DNA of 14,646 nt from Actinomycetes bacterium (lineage in GTDB: Bacteria > Actinomycetota > Actinomycetes > Mycobacteriales > Micromonosporaceae). The notes beneath the pieces were generated by a model that was not told where the DNA came from, searched no databases, and worked only from the letters and a program-made list of their open reading frames with translations. The translations under genes and the position numbers were made by a program. Positions 8,131 to 14,646 of this stretch are shown here, one piece after another (position 1 is the stretch's first letter; the number at the start of each line of letters is the position of its first letter). Where the stretch lies: contig JAEZGP010000755.1 in the NCBI GenBank assembly GCA_023437285.1, positions 1 through 14,646 of the forward strand, read 5' to 3'.

Positions 8131-8169
8131 ATGTCGCACACCCGGCTTGTCCGAGTACTTCTCCGATAG
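8131..8169 (+). CDS. Attenuation leader peptide for ilvBNC
   Basis: This 12-codon reading frame encodes MSHTRLVRVLLR and then TAG. Three Leu and two Val codons fall in six successive positions (residues 6-11), with no Ile. The stop codon forms the first bases of the hairpin at 8167-8196, and an intrinsic terminator follows. That arrangement is the hallmark of ribosome-mediated attenuation: shortage of charged Leu- or Val-tRNA would stall the ribosome on these codons and change the downstream folding. There is no Shine-Dalgarno, and the ATG coincides with the predicted transcription start. Confidence 0.78.
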   Translation: MSHTRLVRVLLR

Positions 8170-8196
8170 CGCATCGACCCCTCGGTCGATGCGCTA
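8167..8196 (+). promoter_or_regulatory. Attenuator upstream hairpin
   Basis: TAGCGCATCGACC (8167-8179) pairs perfectly with GGTCGATGCGCTA (8184-8196) around a CCTC loop. The 5' arm begins with the leader-peptide stop codon, so a ribosome finishing the peptide would melt it. It shares only base 8196 with the terminator hairpin. A competing short pairing is CCGAG (8151-8155) with CTCGG (8181-8185). I could not assign an obvious antiterminator by eye. Confidence 0.7.
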
Positions 8197-8226
8197 GCCC
8201 ACGTGCCACGGCACGGGGGCTTTTTT
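8196..8226 (+). terminator. Intrinsic terminator of the ilvBNC attenuator
   Basis: AGCCC (8196-8200) pairs with GGGCT (8217-8221). After one A/G mismatch, CGTGC (8202-8206) pairs with GCACG (8211-8215) over a CACG loop. Six T residues follow (8221-8226). U-runs like this are rare in such GC-rich DNA, which makes it a convincing Rho-independent terminator, 32 nt before ilvB. Confidence 0.88.
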
Positions 8227-8257
8227 GTTGGATCCGGACAGCCACTGACGCGAAGGC

Positions 8258-10141
8258 ATGGACGCGATGAAGTCACCCAGCGAAACAATCAAGTCACGAC
8301 CGGGCGCCGGCGCCACGCCGACCCCGCCCACCGGCGCGCCGTCGCCGCTCACCGTCGCGGCGGGGGTACGGCCCCAGCCCTCGACGGCCCCGGCTGTGGA
8401 GACCCTCACCGGCGCGCAGTCGTTCGTCCGGTCGCTTGAGTCGCTCGGCGTCGACGTCGTCTTCGGCATCCCCGGTGGCGCGATCCTGCCCGCGTACGAC
8501 CCGCTCTTCGACTCCCGGGTGCGCCACATCCTGGTGCGCCACGAGCAGGGCGCCGGCCACGCCGCCACCGGGTACGCCCAGGCGACCGGCAAGGTGGGGG
8601 TCTGCATCGCGACGTCCGGCCCCGGCGCGACCAACCTGGTGACGCCCATCGCCGACGCGTACATGGACTCGGTGCCCATGGTGGCGATCACCGGCCAGGT
8701 CCCGCGGGCCGCGATCGGCACGGACGCCTTCCAGGAGGCGGACATCCACGGCATCACGCTGCCCATCACCAAGCACAACTACCTGGTGCAGCGGGCCGAG
8801 GACATCCCGCGCGTGCTGGCCGAGGCGTTCCACCTGGCCAGCAGCGGCCGGCCCGGCCCCGTGCTCGTCGACCTGCCCAAGGACGTGCTGCAGGCGCAGA
8901 CCACGTTCAGCTGGCCGCCGACGCTGGAGCTGCCCGGCTACCGGCCCACCCTGCAGCCGCACGGCAAGCAGATCCGGGAGGCCGCCCGGCTCATGGCCAT
9001 GGCCCGCCGCCCGGTCCTCTACGTCGGCGGCGGCGTGCTCAAGGCGCACGCCTCGGCGTCGCTGAAGCGGCTGGCCGAGCTGACCGGCATGCCGGTGGTC
9101 ACCACCCTGATGGCGCGCGGCGCCTTCCCGGACAGCCACGAACAGCACATGGGCATGCCGGGCATGCACGGCACCGTCTCCGCCGTGTACTCCCTGCAGA
9201 AGTCCGACCTGCTCATCGCGCTGGGGGCCCGCTTCGACGACCGGGTGACGGGCAAGCTCGACAGCTTCGCGCCGGGGGCCGCCGTCATCCACGCCGACAT
9301 CGACCCCGCCGAGATCGGCAAGAACCGCGCGGCGGACGTGCCGATCGTGGGCGATGCCCGCTACGTCATCGACGAGCTGATCGGCGCGCTGGAGGCCGAG
9401 TACAAGGCGGGTCACCGGGCCGACATCTCGCCGTGGATGCGGCAGCTGCGCGAGATCCGCTCCCGTTACCCGCTCGGCTGGGAGGAGCCGCCGGACGGCA
9501 CGCTCGCCCCGCAGTACGTCATCCAGCGGCTGGGCGAGATCGTCGGACCGGACGCGGTCTACGCGGCCGGCGTGGGCCAGCACCAGATGTGGGCGTCGCA
9601 GTTCGTCTCGTACGAGAAGCCCTACACCTGGCTGAACTCCGGCGGCGCCGGCACGATGGGCTACGCCGTGCCCGCCGCGATGGGCGCCAAGGTCGGCCGG
9701 CCGGACGCGACGGTGTGGGCGATCGACGGCGACGGCTGCTTCCAGATGACCAACCAGGAGCTGGCCACCTGTGCCCTGGAGGGCATCCCGATCAAGGTCG
9801 CTCTGATCAACAACGGCAACCTCGGCATGGTCCGCCAGTGGCAGACCCTGTTCTACAACGAGCGCTACTCCAACACCGACCTGGGCACCCACAAGCACCG
9901 CATCCCCGACTTCGTGAAGCTCGCCGAGGCGTTGGGCTGCATCGGTCTGCGCTGCGAGACCGCCGCCGACGTGGACAAGGCCATCGAGACCGCCATGGCG
10001 ATCAACGACGCCCCCGTCGTGATCGACTTCGTCGTCGGCAAGGACGCGATGGTGTGGCCGATGGTGCCCGCCGGCACCAGCAACAACGAGATCATGTTCG
10101 CCCGGGACATGCGCCCGACCTTCGATGAAGACGAGCTGTAG
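8258..10141 (+). CDS. ilvB: Acetolactate (acetohydroxyacid) synthase large subunit
   Basis: This is the catalytic subunit for the first common step of branched-chain amino acid synthesis, condensing pyruvate with pyruvate or 2-ketobutyrate using thiamine diphosphate, Mg and FAD. There are 627 residues. After a proline-rich, low-complexity N-terminal extension (about 1-48) come the PYR domain with [15 protein letters not shown] and catalytic Glu in RHEQGAGH (E96), the central FAD-type domain (about 235-380, including [14 protein letters not shown]), and the TPP domain with [12 protein letters not shown] (491-502) and [12 protein letters not shown] (518-529). ATG 8258 gives the longest product. 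ATG 8267 has AAGG at a better ten-nt spacing and may be the true start. It is followed eight bases later by ilvN and preceded by the attenuator. Confidence 0.97.
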   Translation: MDAMKSPSETIKSRPGAGATPTPPTGAPSPLTVAAGVRPQPSTAPAVETLTGAQSFVRSLESLGVDVVFGIPGGAILPAYDPLFDSRVRHILVRHEQGAGHAATGYAQATGKVGVCIATSGPGATNLVTPIADAYMDSVPMVAITGQVPRAAIGTDAFQEADIHGITLPITKHNYLVQRAEDIPRVLAEAFHLASSGRPGPVLVDLPKDVLQAQTTFSWPPTLELPGYRPTLQPHGKQIREAARLMAMARRPVLYVGGGVLKAHASASLKRLAELTGMPVVTTLMARGAFPDSHEQHMGMPGMHGTVSAVYSLQKSDLLIALGARFDDRVTGKLDSFAPGAAVIHADIDPAEIGKNRAADVPIVGDARYVIDELIGALEAEYKAGHRADISPWMRQLREIRSRYPLGWEEPPDGTLAPQYVIQRLGEIVGPDAVYAAGVGQHQMWASQFVSYEKPYTWLNSGGAGTMGYAVPAAMGAKVGRPDATVWAIDGDGCFQMTNQELATCALEGIPIKVALINNGNLGMVRQWQTLFYNERYSNTDLGTHKHRIPDFVKLAEALGCIGLRCETAADVDKAIETAMAINDAPVVIDFVVGKDAMVWPMVPAGTSNNEIMFARDMRPTFDEDEL

Positions 10142-10149
10142 GAACCGAA

Positions 10150-10665
10150 ATGATCAAGCACACCCTTTCCGTCCTCGTGGAGAACAAGCCGGGAGTACTG
10201 GCGAGAGTCGCCGGTCTCTTCTCCCGGCGCGGCTTCAATATCGACTCGCTGGCGGTCGGGGAGACCGAGCACCCCGAGGTCTCGCGGATCACGATCGTGG
10301 TCAACGCCGAGGAGTCCCCGCTCGAGCAGGTCACCAAGCAGCTCAACAAGCTGGTGAACGTACTCAAGATCGTTGAGCTGGAGCCGTCCGCCGCCGTGCA
10401 GCGCGAACTGCTCCTCGTCAAGATCCGTGCCGACCGCGCGATCCGGTCCCAGGTCCTGGAGACGGTCGGCCTGTTCCGGGCCCGGGTCGTCGACGTGTCA
10501 CCGGACGCCCTCATCATCGAGGCGACCGGCACCCCGGAGAAGCTGGACGCGCTCCTGCGCGACCTGGAGCCGTACGGCATCAAGGAAATGGTGCAATCGG
10601 GGCTGGTCGCGATCGGGCGGGGCGCCCGTTCGATCACCGCGCCCGTACTGCGCGCGGCGTCCTGA
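10150..10665 (+). CDS. ilvN: Acetolactate synthase small (regulatory) subunit
   Basis: This ACT-domain subunit activates the IlvB catalytic subunit and confers valine feedback inhibition. The 171-residue product has the usual length. The N-terminal ACT domain (about 3-78) is clear: HTLSVLVENKPGVLARVAGL and FSRRGFNIDSLAVGETE, with the conserved RRGFNI after the first helix. The C-terminal small-subunit domain follows (about 80-160), including ELLLVKIRAD and FRARVVDVSPDALIIEATG. The ATG lies eight nt after the ilvB stop with AGGAA upstream, so the two are almost certainly cotranscribed and made in balance. An 89-bp gap precedes ilvC and holds one small hairpin. Confidence 0.97.
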   Translation: MIKHTLSVLVENKPGVLARVAGLFSRRGFNIDSLAVGETEHPEVSRITIVVNAEESPLEQVTKQLNKLVNVLKIVELEPSAAVQRELLLVKIRADRAIRSQVLETVGLFRARVVDVSPDALIIEATGTPEKLDALLRDLEPYGIKEMVQSGLVAIGRGARSITAPVLRAAS

Positions 10666-10693
10666 CAACTGGACCCGGGCAGAGCCGCCCACC

Positions 10694-10707
10694 GGCCGTT
10701 CCCGGCC
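10694..10707 (+). other. Small hairpin in the ilvN-ilvC gap
   Basis: GGCCG-TTCC-CGGCC can form a 5-bp stem with a tetraloop, with no U-run after it. It might mark mRNA processing or stability between ilvN and ilvC, or be a chance GC palindrome. I see no promoter in the 89-bp gap. Confidence 0.2.
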
Positions 10708-10736
10708 CTGCAAGACAGTGTGAGCAAGCGGAGTAA

Positions 10737-11768
<1,032 letters not shown>

Positions 11769-11786
11769 CCTCTCGACCTCCCGCTC

Positions 11787-11820
11787 TGTGCCGGGGTGAC
11801 CACAAGGTCGCCCCGGCACA
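11787..11820 (+). terminator. Terminator after ilvC
   Basis: The arms at 11787-11801 and 11806-11820 form a 15-bp stem (TGTGCCGGGG with CCCCGGCACA outside, TGACC with GGTCG inside, including one U-G pair) closed by an ACAA tetraloop. It starts 18 nt past the ilvC stop. There is no U-run, as is usual for high-GC actinobacteria. Confidence 0.75.
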
Positions 11821-11918
11821 CCCGTCCCGGTAACCCCCACCCACCCCCCCCCCCGTGCGGGCGGGGGTCCCCCACACGCGCGCCCGCCCACACCCGTCCC
11901 GGTAACCACCACCCACCC
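11817..11918. repeat. Pair of 30-bp direct repeats
   Basis: The 30-mers at 11817-11846 and 11889-11918 are identical except at one base (C in the first, A in the second). Both begin CACACCCGTCCCGGTAACC and end ACCCACCC, with a 72-bp offset. The first overlaps the 3' foot of the ilvC terminator and the second abuts the phased dyad array. I do not recognise them. They could be a duplication scar at the edge of the array. Confidence 0.8.
11834..11853 (-). other. G-quadruplex-capable tract / C10 homopolymer
   Basis: The plus strand reads C5-A-C3-A-C10, so the minus strand reads G10-T-G3-T-G5. That gives at least four G-runs of three or more with one-base loops, a strong G-quadruplex pattern. The C10 can also pair with the G-rich stretch at 11858-11866. 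The homopolymer is a likely place for length error in the assembly. Confidence 0.6.
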
Positions 11919-12522
11919 GCCCTATGCGCACATACGGCGGCCCCCTGGCTCTCCCGCATCGCCATATGTGCGCATTGTTCGGTCCTGCGGCGCTTCGCCT
12001 CGCCTTTTGTGCACATGCGGCGGCCCGTGGCTCTCGCGCCTCACCTTTTGTGCACATGCGGCGGCCCCGTGGCTCTCGCGCCTCACCATTTGTGCACATA
12101 TGGTGGCCCCGTGGCTCTCGTGCCTCACCTTTTGTGCACATATGGTGGCTCCGTGGCTCTCGCGCGTCGCCTTTTTTGCACATTGGGCGGTCCTGCGGTG
12201 CTTCGCCTCGCCTTTTGTGCACATGCGGCGGCCTCGTGGCCCTCGCGCGTCGCCTTTTGTGCACATGTGGCGGCCCGTGGCTCTCGCGCGTCGCCTTATG
12301 TGCACATGCGGCGGTCCTGCGGCGCCTCGCCTTGCCCTTTGTGCACATATGGCGGTCCTGCGGCTCTCGCGCGTCGCCTTTTGTGCGCATTGGACGGTCC
12401 GCGACTCCCTGCCTCGCCTTTTGTATAGATATGGCCGCCCCCCGTGGCCTCGCACGTCGCATTATGTGTACATATGGTGACTCCCCGAAGCCCCGAACAT
12501 CGCTATATGTGCACATAAGGCG
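11918..12522. repeat. Phased array of 15 interrupted palindromes (CGCC-N3-TGTGCACA-N3-GGCG)
   Basis: The core octamer TGTGCACA recurs at 11925, 11967, 12008, 12049, 12091, 12133, 12175, 12216, 12258, 12299, 12340, 12382, 12422, 12465 and 12508. Nine copies are exact. Variants are TGCGCACA (11925), TGTGCGCA (11967, 12382), TTTGCACA (12175), TGTATAGA (12422) and TGTGTACA (12465). Intervals are 40-43 bp, mostly 41 or 42, about four DNA turns. Flanking arms CGCC and GGCG extend each copy to a 22-bp dyad. In copies 12091 and 12133 both arms change together to CACC and GGTG, keeping symmetry. The roughly 20-bp spacers are semi-conserved and come in two kinds, GTGGCTCTCGCGC-like and TCCTGCGGCGCTTCGCC-like (copies 2, 7 and 10). 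Edge copies are the most diverged. Function is unknown: a multisite protein-binding array or a structured RNA are the main options. Confidence 0.9.
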
Positions 12523-12698
12523 GGGTCTTAACGTCCAGGTGTCTGCTGGGCGGGGACAGCGCGGGTGGGCGAGTGACCGCTGGTGGGCCGGTACCCGACG
12601 GGTCGTGTCGCCACGCGCGGTGCGTAACCGTTCCGGAAAGCCCTCGGTTGAGCCCTTGAATTCGGATAAAAAGTCTGAAACCTACCCGAGGGAGCGCC
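12523..12698 (+). promoter_or_regulatory. Upstream region of the DUF4360 pair
   Basis: No gene is visible in these 176 bases. Near the 3' end is an AT-richer stretch with TTGAGC (12648-12653) and, 17 bp later, AAGTCT (12671-12676), which may serve as -35 and -10; GATAAA (12665-12670) is an alternative -10. ACCCGACGGGT is a short GC palindrome. Promoter assignment is tentative. Confidence 0.35.
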
Positions 12699-13328
12699 AT
12701 GTTGAAGCTCTCCATGATCGGTGGCGCGCTGGCCGCGTCGATGCTGTTCGCCACGTCCGCGTACGCGGCCCCGCCGCCCAACCGGATCGTCATCGACGTG
12801 GTGACCGCGAACGGCTCCGGGTGCCCGATCGGCAGCACGGCCGTGGCGATGTCGCCGGACAACACCGCCTTCACGGTCACCTACAGCCGGTATCTGGCCC
12901 AGGCCGGCGCGGGCGCCGACCCGGTCGCGTTTCGCCGCAACTGCCAGCTCAACCTGAACGTGCACGTGCCCAACGGGCTGACCTTCGCCGTCATCTCGGT
13001 GGACTACCGGGGCTACGACCACCTGGAGCGCGGAGCGACGGGGCTGCACCAGGCGAGCTACTACTTCCAGGGCCAGGCGCTCACCCAGCGGCTGCGGTCG
13101 CCGTTCCGGGGCCCGATGGACCGCAACTGGCAGGTGCGCGACCAGGCCGCGATCGCCGAGCGCGTCTACCGGCCGTGCGGCGTGCAGCGCAACCTGAACA
13201 TCAACACGGAGCTGCGGGTGGGGCTCGGGTCGTCAAACCCGCGTCGGGCCAGCTTCCTCACCATGGACTCGACGGACAGCGCGATCAGCACCGTGTACCA
13301 CCTGGCCTGGAAGCGGTGCGGCCGGTGA
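12699..13328 (+). CDS. Secreted DUF4360-family protein, first copy
   Basis: The 209-residue product begins with a Sec signal peptide (charged MLK, hydrophobic 6-19, cleavage likely after TSAYA at residue 23). The mature part resembles DUF4360 proteins, small secreted proteins of unknown role in actinobacteria and fungi. Visible landmarks are IVIDVVTANGSGCP (30-43), MSPDNTAFTVTYSRY (51-65), RRNCQLNLNVHVP (79-91), YYFQGQ (121-126) and YRPCGVQRNLNINTELR (157-173). Four cysteines (42, 82, 160, 207) are shared with the second copy and probably form disulfides outside the cell. ATG 12699 follows GAGGGAG by a few bases. It is the first gene after the phased array and overlaps its paralogue. Confidence 0.9.
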   Translation: MLKLSMIGGALAASMLFATSAYAAPPPNRIVIDVVTANGSGCPIGSTAVAMSPDNTAFTVTYSRYLAQAGAGADPVAFRRNCQLNLNVHVPNGLTFAVISVDYRGYDHLERGATGLHQASYYFQGQALTQRLRSPFRGPMDRNWQVRDQAAIAERVYRPCGVQRNLNINTELRVGLGSSNPRRASFLTMDSTDSAISTVYHLAWKRCGR

Positions 13329-13957
13329 GGCGCGGCGCCGCGTTGCTGGCCGGCGCGGTCCTGGCGCTGCTCGCCCCGGGTGCCGCCGCCGCGGACCCGC
13401 CAACCGACCGGATCGTGATCGACGTGGTGACGGCGAACGGGTCGGGCTGCCCGCTGGGCACGACGGCCGTCGCGATGTCCCCGGACAACACCGCCATGAC
13501 GGTGACCTACAGCCGGTATGTCGCCCGGGTGGGTGCCGGCGCGGAGCCGATCGAGTTTCGCCGCAACTGCCAGCTGAACCTGAACGTGCACGTACCGAAC
13601 GGGCTGACGTTCGCGGTCGCCTCCGTGGACTACCGCGGCTTCGGCCATCTGGAGCGCGGCGCGGCCGGGCTGCACCAGGCGAGCTACTACTTCCAGGGCC
13701 AGGGCTCGACGCAACGCTCGGGCCAGCGGTTCGCCGGTCCGATGAACGACGACTGGCAGCACAACGACCAGCTCGCCGTCAGCGAGCGCGTCTACCGCCC
13801 GTGCGGCGTGCAGCGCAACCTGAACATCAACACCGAACTGCGCGTGTACGCGGGAAGTTCGCCCCGGGGCACGGCGAGCTTCCTCACGATGGACTCGACG
13901 GACACGGCCTTCAGTACGGTCTACCACCTCACGTGGAAGACCTGCCCGGCCCGCTAG
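13325..13957 (+). CDS. Secreted DUF4360-family protein, second copy
   Basis: The GTG start at 13325 overlaps the TGA of the first copy (GTGA), giving a 210-residue product likely made by translational coupling. GGAAG lies 11 nt upstream inside the first gene. The signal peptide is short: VRRG, a hydrophobic 5-18, and cleavage near GAAAA (19-23). From residue 29 to 207 it aligns with the first copy without a gap; I count 141 of 179 identical residues, about 79%. All four cysteines are kept (42, 82, 160, 207). Differences cluster at 127-150 and 175-183, while YRPCGVQRNLNINTELR is unchanged. The frame stays open far upstream, through the repeat array, but the homology, signal peptide and overlap place the start here. 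It is a recent tandem duplication of unknown function. Confidence 0.9.
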   Translation: MRRGAALLAGAVLALLAPGAAAADPPTDRIVIDVVTANGSGCPLGTTAVAMSPDNTAMTVTYSRYVARVGAGAEPIEFRRNCQLNLNVHVPNGLTFAVASVDYRGFGHLERGAAGLHQASYYFQGQGSTQRSGQRFAGPMNDDWQHNDQLAVSERVYRPCGVQRNLNINTELRVYAGSSPRGTASFLTMDSTDTAFSTVYHLTWKTCPAR

Positions 13958-13966
13958 GCAGGACAC

Positions 13967-13993
13967 GGTGCGGCGGGACGTGATTGCCGCACC
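13967..13993. terminator. First of two tandem hairpins after the DUF4360 pair
   Basis: GGTGCGGC (13967-13974) pairs with GCCGCACC (13986-13993) over an 11-nt loop, ten nt past the stop codon. The 5' arm and following bases, GGTGCGGCGGGA, recur in the next hairpin, which suggests duplication. Confidence 0.55.
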
Positions 13994-14001
13994 AGCGCAT
14001 A

Positions 14002-14037
14002 ACAGGGTGCGGCGGGAAGCTACCCGCCGCACCCTGT
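14002..14037. terminator. Bidirectional terminator between convergent genes
   Basis: ACAGGGTGCGGCGGG (14002-14016) pairs perfectly with CCCGCCGCACCCTGT (14023-14037), a 15-bp stem with a six-base loop. It lies between the end of the second DUF4360 gene on the plus strand and the end of the kinase gene on the minus strand, two bases from the latter's stop, and can serve both. Confidence 0.85.
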
Positions 14038-14039
14038 CT

Positions 14040-14592
14040 TCAGTCGGGCGCCGGAAAGTCGAGCGCCACGTGGGCGCCGCCCAGGCCGGAGCGGGTGAAC
14101 CTGGCGTGGCCGCCGGCCGCCGCCGCGGTGCGTCGCGCGATGTCCAGTCCCAGGCCGGTGCCCCGGGTGGCCGCCTCGGTGGCGAAGCCCGCGCCGCCGT
14201 CCTCGACGACGACCCGCCCGCCGCCGTCCGGCAGGGCCGCCACGGTCACCCGCAGCGGCGCGCCGTCCGGCGTATGGGTGAAGACGTTCTCCAGCAACGC
14301 GTCGAGCGCGGCGCCGAGATCCTCGGCGGAGACCCGTACCGGGATGGGCCCGGCCGGCAGGACGCCGTCGAGTGCCCGCCCGGTGTCCTCGGCGAGCACG
14401 GACCAGAACGCCACCCGCCGCCGTGCCACGTCGGTCAGGTCGGCGACCGCCCGTGCGCCTTCGCGGACCGGCCGGCGGGCCGTGCGGATCACCTCGTCCA
14501 TCTCGCGGCTCAACACGTCCACATCGGACAGCAGCCGGGCCCGCTCGTCGGCGTCGCGCAGGGACTCGGCGTTGAGCCGCAGGGCCGTGGCC
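14040..14592 (-). CDS. Sensor histidine kinase, C-terminal part only
   Basis: The frame reads leftward from the contig end to TGA at 14040-14042. The first full genomic codons give ATALRLNAESL, which matches the helix just after the phosphoacceptor histidine in HisKA-type kinases (as in LRTPxTALRLxxESL). The ATP-binding domain is complete: N box DALLENVFTHTPDG, G1 box VEDGGAGF, G2 box GTGLGLDIARR, and a terminal GGAHVALDFP. The sensor region, membrane segments, HAMP domain and the histidine itself are missing because the assembly ends. The ATG at 14607-14609 that appears to start the protein (MCIRDR) lies within adapter sequence and is not a start codon. A partner response regulator would be expected just beyond, but it is not in the window. 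Confidence 0.88.
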
Positions 14593-14646
14593 CTGTCACG
14601 GATACACATCTCCGAGCCCCCGAGACCGAGGCTGAGCTCGTATGCC
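14593..14646 (-). other. Illumina Nextera P7 adapter with i7 index (sequencing artefact)
   Basis: Read on the minus strand, the last 54 bases align in order with the P7 tail GGCATACGAGAT (observed GGCATACGAGCT), an eight-base index CAGCCTCG, GTCTCGTGGGCTCGG (observed GTCTCGGGGGCTCGG), and the Tn5 mosaic end AGATGTGTATAAGAGACAG (observed AGATGTGTATCCGTGACAG). That is 48 of 54 matches from memory of the adapter. The index equals, as I recall, Nextera N710. The resulting peptide MCIRDR is a known adapter artefact in protein databases. These bases are not genomic. Confidence 0.95.

Noticed and set aside
8072..8257. T-box riboswitch upstream of ilvB
   Set aside because: No T-box core sequence or specifier stem is visible, while a leader peptide plus terminator explains the region.
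11918..12522. CRISPR array
   Set aside because: The invariant part is only about 8-22 bp, the intervening segments resemble one another instead of being unique, and no cas gene is present.
11924..13957. Long open frame (677 codons) running through the repeat array into the second DUF4360 gene
   Set aside because: The upstream part is repeat DNA and overlaps the first DUF4360 gene in another frame. Homology, signal peptide and the GTGA overlap place the true start at 13325.
14592..14609. Start codon and first six codons (MCIRDR) of the kinase
   Set aside because: They are the translation of the Nextera mosaic end; only the last base of the sixth codon is genomic.

Overview
The window is about 70% G+C by impression. 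Codons end overwhelmingly in G or C, several genes look leaderless, and the gene families are typical of high-GC Actinobacteria. A filamentous actinomycete, perhaps Micromonosporaceae, is the best guess, but no marker gene here fixes the genus. The right edge is a contig end: the last 54 bases are Illumina Nextera P7 adapter with an i7 index, not genomic DNA.

Layout. Minus strand, 1-5683: a SAM-dependent methyltransferase cut by the left edge; glyA (serine hydroxymethyltransferase) behind a ZTP (pfl-type) riboswitch whose downstream region can hide the glyA Shine-Dalgarno; an ATPase of the ATPase_2/DUF234 class with winged-helix and nuclease-like parts, starting beneath an AT-rich palindromic operator cluster; and ilvD. 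Plus strand, 5840-13957: a membrane GGDEF-EAL cyclic-di-GMP protein; then ilvB-ilvN-ilvC behind a classical attenuator (12-codon leader peptide rich in Leu and Val, a 13-bp hairpin, and an intrinsic terminator with a U-run). After ilvC comes a 930-base gene-free stretch, then two overlapping paralogous secreted DUF4360 proteins. Minus strand at the right end: the C-terminal part of a sensor histidine kinase, truncated by the adapter.

Functional reading. ilvD, ilvB, ilvN and ilvC encode the shared enzymes of valine, leucine and isoleucine synthesis except the transaminase. They sit in two blocks flanking the c-di-GMP gene, and ilvBNC has amino-acid-responsive attenuation. glyA is under purine/folate (ZTP) control.

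The most unusual object lies between ilvC and the DUF4360 pair: fifteen copies of an interrupted 22-bp dyad, CGCC-N3-TGTGCACA-N3-GGCG, at 40-43 bp intervals (mostly 41-42, about four helical turns). The spacing is not kept in multiples of three, so the array is not a coding repeat. It looks like a helically phased protein-binding array or a structured-RNA array. It is preceded by a 30-bp direct repeat and a G-quadruplex-capable tract. I do not recognise it as a described element.
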